Shown: in pieces, positions 1-8,062 of the stretch
Layout of the letters: each line of letters starts with the position of its first letter
How positions within the stretch are numbered: the first letter of the stretch is position 1
Assembly: GCF_011305535.1 (NCBI RefSeq)
Contig: NZ_CP049905.1
Location: 3,718,001-3,782,000 of the forward strand
Source of the DNA: Diaphorobacter sp. HDW4B
Lineage (GTDB): Bacteria; Pseudomonadota; Gammaproteobacteria; Burkholderiales; Burkholderiaceae_C
Length of the DNA: 64,000 nucleotides
Direction of reading: 5' to 3'
Made by a program: the position numbers and the translations under genes
The notes under the pieces: model-generated
The model's database searches: none
Told to the model about the DNA's origin: nothing
The model's input: only the letters and a program-made list of their open reading frames with translations

Positions 1-83
1 GCGCTGCGCTGGAACAATTGCTCCCACATCGCGCCGGAGGGCGTCGTTGCATGCGCAGGTGTTCGGGAATCCGTCGTCGTCAT
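1..83 (-). CDS. Partial unidentified protein, N-terminus only
   Basis: A minus-strand frame opens with ATG and stays open for 27 codons to the left edge. It begins MTTTDSRTPAHATT and continues through MWEQLF. A purine-rich AGAAGAAGG sits just upstream of the ATG, a good ribosome binding site, which is the main reason for believing it. Too little protein is visible to name a family. A second in-frame-looking start upstream (MAAAKDDKDKKK...) lies in another frame without a binding site and was not used. Only the start position is supported; the product is unknown. Confidence 0.45.
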   Translation of the reverse strand, partial: MTTTDSRTPAHATTPSGAMWEQLFQRS

Positions 84-313
84 TTACCTTCTTCTTGTCT
101 TTGTCATCCTTGGCTGCGGCCATCGCTTGCGGCGGGCTGCAGGCTCGTGTCGCCGCGTCTGTCCTGTCCATGCAGGGTTGACGAAGGGCGAGCGCAAGCA
201 TCATTGTCGAAATCCACTGCACGGGGCAAGCGGATTTGTAATTTGACACGCTTGGGAGCCGCTCTGCGCGTTCCAAGGGTATTTACGAAGATTTTTTCAA
301 AAAGATGGCGAAT

Positions 314-344
314 TTGATTTCGGGTCAAAAAATGCCGCTATAAT
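314..344 (+). promoter_or_regulatory. Candidate sigma70 promoter of tRNA-Arg
   Basis: A perfect TATAAT lies at 339-344, about 15 bases before the tRNA. A TTGATT at 314-319 could be the -35 element, with a somewhat long 19-base spacer. The perfect -10 and its position make this a reasonable promoter for the tRNA. Confidence 0.55.
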
Positions 345-359
345 TCATAGCTTCAGCAA

Positions 360-436
360 GCGGCTGTAGCTCAGCTGGATAGAGTACTTGGCTACGAACC
401 AAGGGGTCGTGGGTTCGATTCCTGCCAGCCGCACCA
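360..436 (+). tRNA. tRNA-Arg (anticodon ACG)
   Basis: The 77-base cloverleaf can be drawn by eye. The acceptor arms GCGGCTG and CAGCCGC pair perfectly, the D arm contains AGCTGGAT, the anticodon stem CTTGG/CCAAG encloses loop CTACGAA (anticodon ACG), and the T arm contains GGTTCGATTCC. The 3' CCA is encoded. It reads the CGN arginine codons that dominate these genes. It is a single tRNA with its own promoter and terminator. Confidence 0.97.
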
Positions 437-443
437 AACGTGA

Positions 444-475
444 AGCCCCAGAACATTTATGTTCTGGGGCTTTTT
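444..475 (+). terminator. Rho-independent terminator of tRNA-Arg
   Basis: An 11-bp perfect stem (AGCCCCAGAAC / GTTCTGGGGCT) around loop ATTTAT is followed by a T run. It starts eight bases after the tRNA CCA end. Confidence 0.93.
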
Positions 476-508
476 CGTTTTTGCTTTTCGTCCCGTGTCG
501 TTTGGATT

Positions 509-590
509 GTCGCTCGTTTTGGGGTGGTGACATAGGCCTTCGCGTCGCGCCTGAAGGCCTATCTCACGATTGGGGTAGTGGCTTTGGTGC
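509..590. repeat. Structured intergenic repeat, copy C (internally deleted)
   Basis: This stretch, between the tRNA terminator and the 3' end of the acetate kinase gene, aligns with the two longer repeats at 5511-5650 and 21346-21482. It shares the left flank (CGTTTTGGGGTGGTGACATAGG), the right flank (GCGTCGCGCCTGAAGG) and the following CTATCTCACGATTG. The central arm of about 60 bases is missing. The outer stem is still perfect, ATAGGCCTTC with GAAGGCCTAT, although its bases differ from the other copies. No protein is implied. Confidence 0.75.
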
Positions 591-645
591 CCACTGCGCT
601 TCGCGGGCTCGCTCCGGCCAGCGGGATCGGGGGCTGGTTCATTTG

Positions 646-1839
646 TCAGGTGATGCGCAACAGGGCTGCGGCGTCTCGTGCTGCCACTCGGCCCTCATCC
701 GTGGGGATGACCCAGACTTCCACTTTGCTGTCCTGCGCATGGATCGCGGACGGGTGCTTGCCGCCTGCGTTCTGGTTGCGTTCTTCGTCGATGTGGATGC
801 CCAGCCACGCGAGTCGTTGGCAGGCTTGTGCGCGCAGGCTGGGGTCGTTTTCGCCGATACCGCCGCTGAAGGCGAGTACATCGAGGCCTTCGAGCGTTGC
901 GATGAGGGCGCCTGTTTCGCGCACCACGCTGTGGGTGAATTGGTCGATGGCTTGCTTCGCGTGTTCGCTGGTGTCGGCACGCAGCGTGCGCATGTCGGCG
1001 CTGATGCCGGAGACGCCGAGCAGGCCGCTTTCCTTGTAGAGCAGGGCTTCGATGCGCGCGTGGTCCCAGCCTTGTTCCATCAGGTAGAGCAGCACGCCGG
1101 GATCGATGTTGCCGCAGCGCGATCCCATCATCAGGCCGTCGAGTGCGGAAAAGCCCATGGTGGTGGCGATGCTGGTGCCGTTCAATGTGGCGCACAGGCT
1201 TGCGCCGCTGCCGAGATGCGCCATCACCACGCGTTGGTTGGCGCGCTTGCTGCGCTCTTGCAGCACGGACTGGATGTACTGATACGAAAGCCCGTGAAAG
1301 CCGTAGCGGCGAATGCCTTGTTGCTCGCTCAAATCGCGGGGCAGGGCAAAGGCGCGGTTGCGTTCGGGCATGTGCGCGTGGAATGCGGTGTCGAAACACG
1401 CGACCTGCGGCACGAGCGGAAAGGCTTCGCGAAAGCGGCGAATGCCTTCGATGTTGTGCGGCTGGTGCAGCGGCGCGAGCGAGTTGAATTGCACAAGGCG
1501 TTCCAGCACCGCATCATCGATCAGCACGCTGCTGGTGTAGACGCCGCCACCATGCACCACGCGGTGCGCGATGGCCTGGATTTCGGGCAAGCCTTCGAGC
1601 TTGGGAACGAGCGCGCGCAACTCGTCCAGCGATGCCTTGAAGGCGGTGTTGCCGTCGGGCACGGCAAGCGATCCGTTGAATTTTTCTTCGCGGTATTTCC
1701 AGCCGAATTCAGGCGTTCCGCCTGGCTGCAGACCCTGCACCGAACCCGCAAGAATTTCAGGAAGCACCTGTCCGTTGAGCACCGGGTGCAGCGAGAATTT
1801 GAGCGACGACGAGCCCGCATTGATTGCAAGAATGGCCAT
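646..1839 (-). CDS. ackA: Acetate kinase
   Basis: Interconverts acetate + ATP and acetyl phosphate + ADP in the cytoplasm. At 397 residues it matches the family length. It opens with the phosphate-binding motif MAILAINAGSSSLKF and carries the family blocks HRVVHGG, FDTAFH (catalytic Asp), RRYGFHGLS, HLGSGAS, GSRCGNIDPG (catalytic Arg) and FSGGIGEND. It starts six bases after the stop of the phosphotransacetylase fusion gene, so the two are surely co-transcribed and form the Pta-AckA acetate pathway. Related propionate and butyrate kinases share this fold, so activity on C3-C4 acids is possible. Confidence 0.95.
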   Translation of the reverse strand: MAILAINAGSSSLKFSLHPVLNGQVLPEILAGSVQGLQPGGTPEFGWKYREEKFNGSLAVPDGNTAFKASLDELRALVPKLEGLPEIQAIAHRVVHGGGVYTSSVLIDDAVLERLVQFNSLAPLHQPHNIEGIRRFREAFPLVPQVACFDTAFHAHMPERNRAFALPRDLSEQQGIRRYGFHGLSYQYIQSVLQERSKRANQRVVMAHLGSGASLCATLNGTSIATTMGFSALDGLMMGSRCGNIDPGVLLYLMEQGWDHARIEALLYKESGLLGVSGISADMRTLRADTSEHAKQAIDQFTHSVVRETGALIATLEGLDVLAFSGGIGENDPSLRAQACQRLAWLGIHIDEERNQNAGGKHPSAIHAQDSKVEVWVIPTDEGRVAARDAAALLRIT

Positions 1840-1845
1840 GCTGCT

Positions 1846-3312
1846 TCAGCCTTTTTTCAACGCGTTGGACGTTTGCTTCTTGCGCTCGTCATGCGCGACC
1901 ATCAGGCCGAGCAGGGCCGAAGCGGCGCGTGCGCGCGGACCATCGGCGCGGCTGGTGAGCGCGATCGGCACGCGTGCGCCAAGCACGATGCCCGAGCCCG
2001 ATGCACCAGCGAGATATTCGAGTTGTTTGGCGAGCATGTTGCCGCTTTCCAGATCGGGTACGAGCAGGATGTCGGCCTGTCCGGCGATCTTCGATTGAAT
2101 GCCCTTGATGCGCGCGGCTTCTGCGGAGATGGCGTTGTCGAAGGCCAGCGGGCCGTCGAGTTCGCCGCCTTGAATCTGACCGCGTTCGGCCATCTTGCAT
2201 AGCGCAGCGGCGTCGAGCGTGGCCGGCATGTTCTCGGCCACGGTCTCCACGGCGGCGAGGATGGCGACCTTGGGCGTGGCCACGCCCATCACCTGCACGA
2301 AGCGAATGGCGTTCTGCGCGATGTCGATCTTCTCGCCCAGCGTGGGCTGGATGTTGATGGCGGCGTCGGTGATGAACAGCGGTTTGGCGTAGGCGGGCAC
2401 GTCGAATCGGAACACATGCGAGAGGCGGCGGCCGGTGCGCAGCTCGGGTTTGGCGAGCACGGCCTTGAGCAGTTCGTCGGTGTGCAGACTGCCCTTCATG
2501 AGCATTTCCACTTCACGTCGCGCGGCCATGTCGGCGGCCAGCGCGGCGGCTGCGTGGCTGTGTTCGGTGCTGTGGATTTCGATGCCATCCAGCGCTAGAC
2601 CAGCCTCTTCAGCCACCTGGCGAATGCGGCTTTCGGGGCCCACGAGCACGGGCACGATGAGGCCGAGATTTGCAGCATCAAGTGCGCCGCGCAGCGATCC
2701 CGCATCGCAGGGATGGACGACAGCGCAGCGCACGGCTTCGAGATCCTTGCCGAGTGCCAGCAATTGCTGGTGGCGGGCCTCGGGGTCGTAGAGTGCGATG
2801 AGCGGTGCATTCACGCGTTGCACGCGCAGCTTTTCCGTCGGGGCGAGCAGCTTGGCATGGCCCTTGAGCACGATGTCGTTGAGTTGATTGGTGACTTCGC
2901 AATCCATGATCACGCGGTGGCGCGCATCGTCTTTCTCTGCGACGGTGGCGGTCACCGTGAGCGTGTCGCCCACATGCACGGGTTTGGTGAACTGCAGGTC
3001 CTGCGACAGATAGATGGTGCCGGGGCCGGGGAACTGCGTGCCGAACAGCGCGGAGATCAGCGCGCCGCTCCACATGCCGTGCGCGACGACTTGATGGAAC
3101 TGCGTGCCCTGCGCGAACTCGGGGTTCATGTGCGCGGGATTGATGTCGCCCGACACGGCAGCAAACGCCTGTATGTCGCGCTGCGTGAGCGTGCGCACCA
3201 GGCGCGCGCTCTGGCCGATTCGCAGCTCGTCGTAGGTGACGTTTTCCAGCCATTCGGCGTTGCCGTTGGTGGTGGTGTCGGCGGTGCCGGGATTGCTGTC
3301 CTGAAGACTCAT
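1846..3312 (-). CDS. MaoC-like hydratase / phosphate acyltransferase fusion
   Basis: A 488-residue two-domain enzyme. Residues about 25-160 are a MaoC-type hotdog domain with the dehydratase signature around FAAVSGDINPAH and HGMWSGAL. Residues about 185-480 are a phosphate acetyl/butyryl transferase domain (LIVPVLVGPES, GRRLSHVFRFDVP, FITDAAINIQPTL, VPDLESGNMLAKQ). The transferase half should exchange CoA and phosphate on acetyl- or butyryl-CoA and hand acyl phosphate to the kinase encoded immediately downstream. The hydratase half would act on enoyl-CoA. The fusion is known in proteobacteria, usually annotated as bifunctional enoyl-CoA hydratase/phosphate acetyltransferase. No convincing Shine-Dalgarno precedes the ATG. 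Confidence 0.92.
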   Translation of the reverse strand: MSLQDSNPGTADTTTNGNAEWLENVTYDELRIGQSARLVRTLTQRDIQAFAAVSGDINPAHMNPEFAQGTQFHQVVAHGMWSGALISALFGTQFPGPGTIYLSQDLQFTKPVHVGDTLTVTATVAEKDDARHRVIMDCEVTNQLNDIVLKGHAKLLAPTEKLRVQRVNAPLIALYDPEARHQQLLALGKDLEAVRCAVVHPCDAGSLRGALDAANLGLIVPVLVGPESRIRQVAEEAGLALDGIEIHSTEHSHAAAALAADMAARREVEMLMKGSLHTDELLKAVLAKPELRTGRRLSHVFRFDVPAYAKPLFITDAAINIQPTLGEKIDIAQNAIRFVQVMGVATPKVAILAAVETVAENMPATLDAAALCKMAERGQIQGGELDGPLAFDNAISAEAARIKGIQSKIAGQADILLVPDLESGNMLAKQLEYLAGASGSGIVLGARVPIALTSRADGPRARAASALLGLMVAHDERKKQTSNALKKG

Positions 3313-3336
3313 GGGCGTGAGAGAAAAGGAGGTGCA

Positions 3337-3377
3337 GAAAAGAAAATCACCGCGAGAGCTTGCATGCTCGCGGTGAC
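3337..3377 (-). terminator. Terminator after the PHA synthase gene
   Basis: Read on the minus strand, a perfect 10-bp stem (TCACCGCGAG / CTCGCGGTGA) with a 10-base loop is followed by TTTTCTTTTCT. It lies between the PHA synthase stop and the start of the MaoC-Pta gene. It should end PHA synthase transcripts and separate them from the pta-ackA unit. Confidence 0.75.
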
Positions 3378-3454
3378 GCGATGAAGTCAGCTTGTGGAGA
3401 TCAGTGTAATCAGTCGGACCGATCAGTCGGTCGGCGCAGTCCGCTCAGTCCGCT

Positions 3455-5281
3455 TCAGTCCGAATATCGCACCATGACATACTCGCCCGGCGCATCGCAG
3501 ACGATGTGCTTGCTGTCGATCTTCGGTGGTGCAATGGGCTTGCCCGAATGCTGCGTGAGCCACGCGTGCATGGCCTCCCACCACGAGCCCTGAATGGCTG
3601 GCGTGCGGATCGCCCAGTCGTCGGGTGCCATCCAGCTTTGCTCGCGCTCGGCGGCTTCGGTGCTGATCTGATAGCTGCGGCGCGGGCGGCCCGGCTCGCT
3701 CACGATGCCTGCGTTGTGCCCACCGGCGGCGAGCACGAAGGTCACGGGCACGCTGGTCTGCAGATGGATGCCGTAGACCGAGCGCCACGGTGCGACGTGA
3801 TCGCGCTTGGTGGCGACGACGAACAGCGGCACGTTGATGTCCATGAGCGCCACGGCTGATCCGGCGAAGTGGTACTTGCCGCAGGCCAGCGCGTTGTCGA
3901 GGAACATCGCGGTGAGGTACTCGTCGTGCATGGCTGCAGGCAGGCGCGTCTGGTCGGCGTTCCAACTCATCAGATCGAAGCTCGCTTCGGCCTCGCCCAG
4001 CAGATAGCGGCGCATGTTGCGCGACCAGACCAGATCGCGCGACGAGAGAAATTGGAACGATCCGCCCATGTCCTTGCCCGACATGTAGCCCTTGCGATTC
4101 ATCTTCTGGCGCAGCGTGGCGAGCTGGTCTTCATCGATGAACACGCCAAGCTCGCCGGGCTCGCTGAAATCGGTCTGTGCGGCAAGCAGCGTGCAGGATG
4201 CAAGCTGGGGCAGATCGCTGGGGATGAGCCGCTTTTCCTTCGCGTTGCGCGCGCCATTTTTCTGTCGCTCGATGCGACCCAGCGTGGCCGCGACGATGCT
4301 GAGAAACGTGCCGCCCAGGCAGTAACCCAGCGCGTGGATGCTCTGCGCACCGCTCACCGATTTCACGGCCTGCATGGCGGCGAGCACACCGGTGCTGAGG
4401 CAGTTCTCGATGGCGAGATGGCGGTCTTCGGCAGCGGGATTGCGCCACGAAATCATGAATACCTGATGCCCTTGTTCGAGCAGGTATTTCACCATCGAGT
4501 TGTGCGGCGACAGATCGAGGATGTAGTACTTCATGATGCACGAGGGCACGATGAGCACGGGCTCCGGATGGACCTTGGAGGTCATCGGCGTGTAGTGGAT
4601 CAGCTCGATCAGATCGTTGCGGAAAACGACCTTGCCGGGAGTGACCGCCACGTCCTTGCCGACCTCGAAATCCAGCGGCTTGAGCGTGTCCTGCGCGGGC
4701 TCGGTGTTCCATGCCTTCTGCGCTTCGACGGCATCATCCATCAGATACTGCCAGCCTTGCTGCAGGCTTTGGCCGTGCGTTTCCTTCAAGCGCGAAAGCA
4801 CCTCGGGGTTGGTGGCGATCCAGTTGGACGGTGCGAGCGCATCCAGCCACTGGCGCGCAAAGAAATCGACCACACGCGCATGGTGTTTGTTCATGCCATC
4901 GACCTGCACGGCATCGGCCCACCAGGCTTCGACGGCGGTGAAGTTGTCCTTGAGTTGGCGATACGGCCAGCGCGACCATTCGGGCGACCTGAAACGCGAA
5001 TCGGCTTCGTGCGTGCTTTCGTCAACCACCTCACCTTCGTTCTTCAGCCCCGCAATGCCGCGCTGCCCCGCAAGCCGCATCGCATAGCGCGCCAACTCCT
5101 TCTGCTTGCCCGGCGCGGACGCGATGTGCAACGCCCAGTCAGCCCCCGCAAGCGCCAGCGCGATCGGCGACAGCCCCATCATCGAGCGACTCATGCGACC
5201 ACGCACGCGGTCATCCCAGTTCTGCTCACTGAAGGCCTGCTGCGCGTTCTTCCACGAAGCCCAAAGGTCGGTTTCCTGCAT
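3455..5281 (-). CDS. phaC: Class I polyhydroxyalkanoate synthase
   Basis: Polymerises (R)-3-hydroxyacyl-CoA into polyester granules. The protein has about 608 residues, close to class I PhaC. The N-terminal region has the PhaC-specific pattern around PEWSRWPYRQLKDNF. The alpha/beta-hydrolase core carries the lipase-like box GYCLGG with the nucleophilic Cys near residue 321, a KRDHVAPW segment with the catalytic Asp, and AGGHNAGI with the catalytic His. The ATG was chosen because GGAG lies 12 bases upstream; a GTG seven codons earlier is possible. No phaA, phaB or phasin gene is adjacent, which fits a stand-alone synthase. Its neighbours handle acetyl-CoA. Confidence 0.9.
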   Translation of the reverse strand: MQETDLWASWKNAQQAFSEQNWDDRVRGRMSRSMMGLSPIALALAGADWALHIASAPGKQKELARYAMRLAGQRGIAGLKNEGEVVDESTHEADSRFRSPEWSRWPYRQLKDNFTAVEAWWADAVQVDGMNKHHARVVDFFARQWLDALAPSNWIATNPEVLSRLKETHGQSLQQGWQYLMDDAVEAQKAWNTEPAQDTLKPLDFEVGKDVAVTPGKVVFRNDLIELIHYTPMTSKVHPEPVLIVPSCIMKYYILDLSPHNSMVKYLLEQGHQVFMISWRNPAAEDRHLAIENCLSTGVLAAMQAVKSVSGAQSIHALGYCLGGTFLSIVAATLGRIERQKNGARNAKEKRLIPSDLPQLASCTLLAAQTDFSEPGELGVFIDEDQLATLRQKMNRKGYMSGKDMGGSFQFLSSRDLVWSRNMRRYLLGEAEASFDLMSWNADQTRLPAAMHDEYLTAMFLDNALACGKYHFAGSAVALMDINVPLFVVATKRDHVAPWRSVYGIHLQTSVPVTFVLAAGGHNAGIVSEPGRPRRSYQISTEAAEREQSWMAPDDWAIRTPAIQGSWWEAMHAWLTQHSGKPIAPPKIDSKHIVCDAPGEYVMVRYSD

Positions 5282-5302
5282 ATCGAATTGCCACTCCAAC
5301 AC

Positions 5303-5510
5303 GAGTTATCAACAGAGGTCTCAACTCATTGTCGGAGAACAAGGCATGCGGTATCAGGGTAAATCCCAGCGGTATGACCAAAGTCAATTCTTACCCTCAA
5401 CTCCCTTGCCAAGGGCAAAAGAGGCAGGGGCCTACAACCAAGAACGAAGGGTGATTGTCGGAACGAAGTCGGAAAAAGCAGGTTTTTAAACAGCACGCAA
5501 CGCAGCGTGC
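5303..5510. other. Non-coding leader/spacer upstream of phaC
   Basis: No supportable gene. On the minus strand TTGACT (within AGAATTGACTTTGG) is a possible -35 element for phaC but has no good -10 partner. A perfect 6-bp hairpin, GCACGC/GCGTGC, lies at 5493-5510 beside a TTTAAAAA stretch and abuts the structured repeat that follows. Confidence 0.4.
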
Positions 5511-5650
5511 AGGGCCTACGAATCACCAGCCACAATGGTGAGATAGGCCCTCAGGCGCGACGCGAAGGAGCAGACAGTACGCCTGTACGGCAAGCCTTCG
5601 CAACAAAGCATGAGGGCCTATATCGCCACCTCAAAACGAAGACTCTCAAC
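5511..5650. repeat. Structured intergenic repeat, copy A
   Basis: About 140 bp that align in reverse orientation with copy B at 21346-21482 and partly with copy C at 509-590. On the minus strand the outer stem is ATAGGCCCTCA / TGAGGGCCTAT (11 bp, perfect). Inside it GCGAAGG pairs with CCTTCGC, and a small hairpin around GTACAGGCGTAC forms the tip. A second hairpin, TCACC/GGTGA, follows. A further AGGGCCTA arm at 5511-5518 can pair with the same TAGGCCCT strand, giving two competing folds. It lies 3' of the CHASE2 kinase gene. It is not coding. Confidence 0.8.
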
Positions 5651-5704
5651 GCACAGAAAACGCCGAATTCGTCGCGGGACCTGTGCAGCGAGCAAACAAA
5701 ACAA

Positions 5705-8041
5705 TCAAGAAGCATCCGGCATGGTGCTGGGGACGTGCAGGCGAAACTCGGTTCCGTTGCCTGATTCGCTGACTACGTCTATGTGCCCGCCATGCCGCTG
5801 AATCACCGTCCGCACCAGCGCCAACCCCAGCCCAATGCCTTGAATCCCCGGATGGCTCGCTTCGTGCAGTCGTCGGAACGGCTCGAACAACGAAGTCCGT
5901 TTTTCTTCCGGAATGCCCGGCCCTTCGTCGCGAATGCTGATCACCCAGTCCGTGCCTTCGGTGAACAGATTGCAGTGCACGGTCGATTGCTGCGGGCTGA
6001 ATTTGAGCGCGTTGCTCATCACGTTGCCGATGGCGCGGCTGATCATGCTGCGGTCGCCCCAGCAGGCGGCGGTGTCGGGGCGGCTTTCGAGTCGCACCTG
6101 CACCTGCTTGTCCTGCGCGCTGGCCCAGGCGTCGTCCACGTTTTCTTCAAGCAATGCGGCGAGGTCGAAGGTCGTGAGCGTGTAGTTCTGCGACTGCGCG
6201 CTCGCCAGCCGCACAAAGCCCTCGGCCATCGACAGCGAGGATTGCGCATAGCGTTCGATGCGCGGCAGCAGTTCGGTGGACGGCACCTGATCGGGATATT
6301 CACGGTGCATTTCCAGCAGCGTGATGATGGACGCTACGGGCGAGCGAATGTCGTGCGAGATGAAGTTCAGCGCTTCGTCGCGCTGCTTTTGCGCGCGGCG
6401 CATGTCGGTCAGGTCCACCAGCGTGATGAGCCAGCCTGCGTTCGTGCTGGCCGCAAACGGCTTGCACAGCAGCAGAAAATAGCGGCCCTGATCGTCGCGG
6501 CATTCCTGCTGGCTCGGGATGTCGGGCCACCGCAGCGGGTTGAGCGACAGCAGCGGTTTGCCCGATTCGGTGTGCACCAGTTCGGAAAACAGTTCCGCCA
6601 GCGCGTGGCCCACGGGATCGGGCGTGGTGTCTTCCACCAAGCGTGATGCAGCCGCGTTGGCGAGCGTGATCACGCCCAGACTGTCGCACACGAAAGTGGG
6701 CGAGGGCAGTTGGCGCAGGCTGTCGCTCACGAAATGGTGCAGCTCGCGCAACTGCTGCGTGGCCTGCTCGACCGCGTGGATACGGCGCTCCAGAAAGTCG
6801 CTGGGAAGAATGCGGTTGGCGCGCGTGACGGGCGGTGTCGGCAGCTTCACGCCGTCCTGCATCAGGTCGTGCATTTCCTGGCTCAGGAACATGGCTGCAG
6901 CGGACAGGCGACGCCAGCTCCACAGCGGATAGCTGAGCAGCACGCCCATCATTCCGGCGGCGGGCGCAAACTGCCAGCCAGTGGCGAGCGTGGTGATCGC
7001 GCCGACCAGCAGCATGAACAAGAACATCAAGCTGCACGCCACCAGCGCGGCAAACGGCCCGAGCAGCAGCACGGCCACCAGCGCAGCGGCTACGGGCAGC
7101 AGGTTGAACACCAGATTCCACGACAGCGGCGCCGGCATGATGCGCAGGTTGTCCATGCGCGCGTTGAGCACGTGGGCCACGAGTTCGACACCGGGAATGC
7201 GATCGGCCGCCGGGCCCACGGGCGCGGCAAACATGTCGCCCAGCCCCGTGGCTGTGGCTCCGACAAGCACGTACTTGCCGCGGAACGCATCGGAGGGGAT
7301 GCGCTTCATCAGCACGTCGATGTACGAGTAGGTGATGAACGTCGGGCCGGTCTTCGCGCTTTTGGCGAACGGGATCACGCGCAAGCGGCTTTGCTTCCAG
7401 GTGTCGCTGGTTGCGGGCACATTCGCTCCGTCGCAGCCGGGGTAATCGCGTGCCCGCGCGGCGCATTGCATGGCGAGGCTGAAGTGCGGGCGCAGGCCGT
7501 TTTCGGGGCCTTCGAACAGATAGAGCCGCCGCGCGACGCCATCGGAATCGACCTGCACATGCACATGTCCGAGCTGCGCCGCGCCCTGGCGAATCAGTGG
7601 CAGGGGCGCGTCGATGGCGGCCTTGGAATCGTCGGTGCTGCGGATGATGGGCAGCACCACGTTGCCGTTGCGAGCGATGGCGTGCGAGAGGATGGTGTCG
7701 TCGCCGGGGTAGTCGGCATCGGGCTCGCTGAACAGCACGTCGAGCCCGACGGCGCGCGGCGCTTGCTCCGTGATCTGGTCGAGCAACTGCGCATGCAGCG
7801 CGCGCCGCCATGGCCAGCGGCCTATGGTTTCGATGCTGCGGTCGTCGATGGCGACGATGACGATGTCACGGTTGGCCTCGGGGGCGTGCAGACGACCGCC
7901 TGCATCGTGGATCAGGTGATCGACACGTTGCAGCGCGTCGGTCACGCACAGCCAAGTGACCAGACAGAGCAGCACCACGGTGAGCAGCGACCACTCGCGG
8001 CGCTGGAGTTGCGCCCGGCTGGTGGAGCGAAGAGGACTCAT
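5705..8041 (-). CDS. CHASE2-domain sensor histidine kinase
   Basis: A 778-residue membrane sensor. One transmembrane helix (about 18-37) leads into a periplasmic CHASE2 domain (about 40-300; IVIVAIDDRSI, GRWPWRR, GKYVLVGATATGLGD). Three hydrophobic helices follow (about 308-375). The cytoplasmic part has a PAS-like segment (about 440-545), a HisKA domain with FISHDIRSP (His563) and a HATPase domain (NALKFSP, DEGPGIP, GIGLGLAL). It starts 21 bases after the LysM/FecR gene and probably phosphorylates the OmpR-type regulator encoded first in the same unit. The ligand is unknown. CHASE2 linked to FecR-type exported proteins is a recurring arrangement in proteobacteria. Confidence 0.92.
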   Translation of the reverse strand: MSPLRSTSRAQLQRREWSLLTVVLLCLVTWLCVTDALQRVDHLIHDAGGRLHAPEANRDIVIVAIDDRSIETIGRWPWRRALHAQLLDQITEQAPRAVGLDVLFSEPDADYPGDDTILSHAIARNGNVVLPIIRSTDDSKAAIDAPLPLIRQGAAQLGHVHVQVDSDGVARRLYLFEGPENGLRPHFSLAMQCAARARDYPGCDGANVPATSDTWKQSRLRVIPFAKSAKTGPTFITYSYIDVLMKRIPSDAFRGKYVLVGATATGLGDMFAAPVGPAADRIPGVELVAHVLNARMDNLRIMPAPLSWNLVFNLLPVAAALVAVLLLGPFAALVACSLMFLFMLLVGAITTLATGWQFAPAAGMMGVLLSYPLWSWRRLSAAAMFLSQEMHDLMQDGVKLPTPPVTRANRILPSDFLERRIHAVEQATQQLRELHHFVSDSLRQLPSPTFVCDSLGVITLANAAASRLVEDTTPDPVGHALAELFSELVHTESGKPLLSLNPLRWPDIPSQQECRDDQGRYFLLLCKPFAASTNAGWLITLVDLTDMRRAQKQRDEALNFISHDIRSPVASIITLLEMHREYPDQVPSTELLPRIERYAQSSLSMAEGFVRLASAQSQNYTLTTFDLAALLEENVDDAWASAQDKQVQVRLESRPDTAACWGDRSMISRAIGNVMSNALKFSPQQSTVHCNLFTEGTDWVISIRDEGPGIPEEKRTSLFEPFRRLHEASHPGIQGIGLGLALVRTVIQRHGGHIDVVSESGNGTEFRLHVPSTMPDAS

Positions 8042-8062
8042 GCGCTCAACGACGCTGGGGCG

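Noticed and set aside
92-134. CRISPR or phage signature anywhere in the window
   Set aside because: No regularly spaced repeats, cas genes, integrase, or phage structural genes were found; the tRNA-Arg has no duplicated 3' end that would mark an attachment site.
388-2202. A 604-codon plus-strand frame over tRNA-Arg, ackA and the fusion gene
   Set aside because: It begins inside the tRNA and is antisense to acetate kinase and Pta, which have unmistakable family motifs. No binding site or domain.
5507-5764. Similar peptides encoded by repeats A and B (ARREGADSTPVRQAF / ARRKAADSTSVRQGF) as a possible conserved small protein
   Set aside because: The likeness follows from the shared DNA repeat. 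Changes between copies keep base-pairing rather than codon sense, there is no ribosome binding site, and copy C lacks the whole central stretch.
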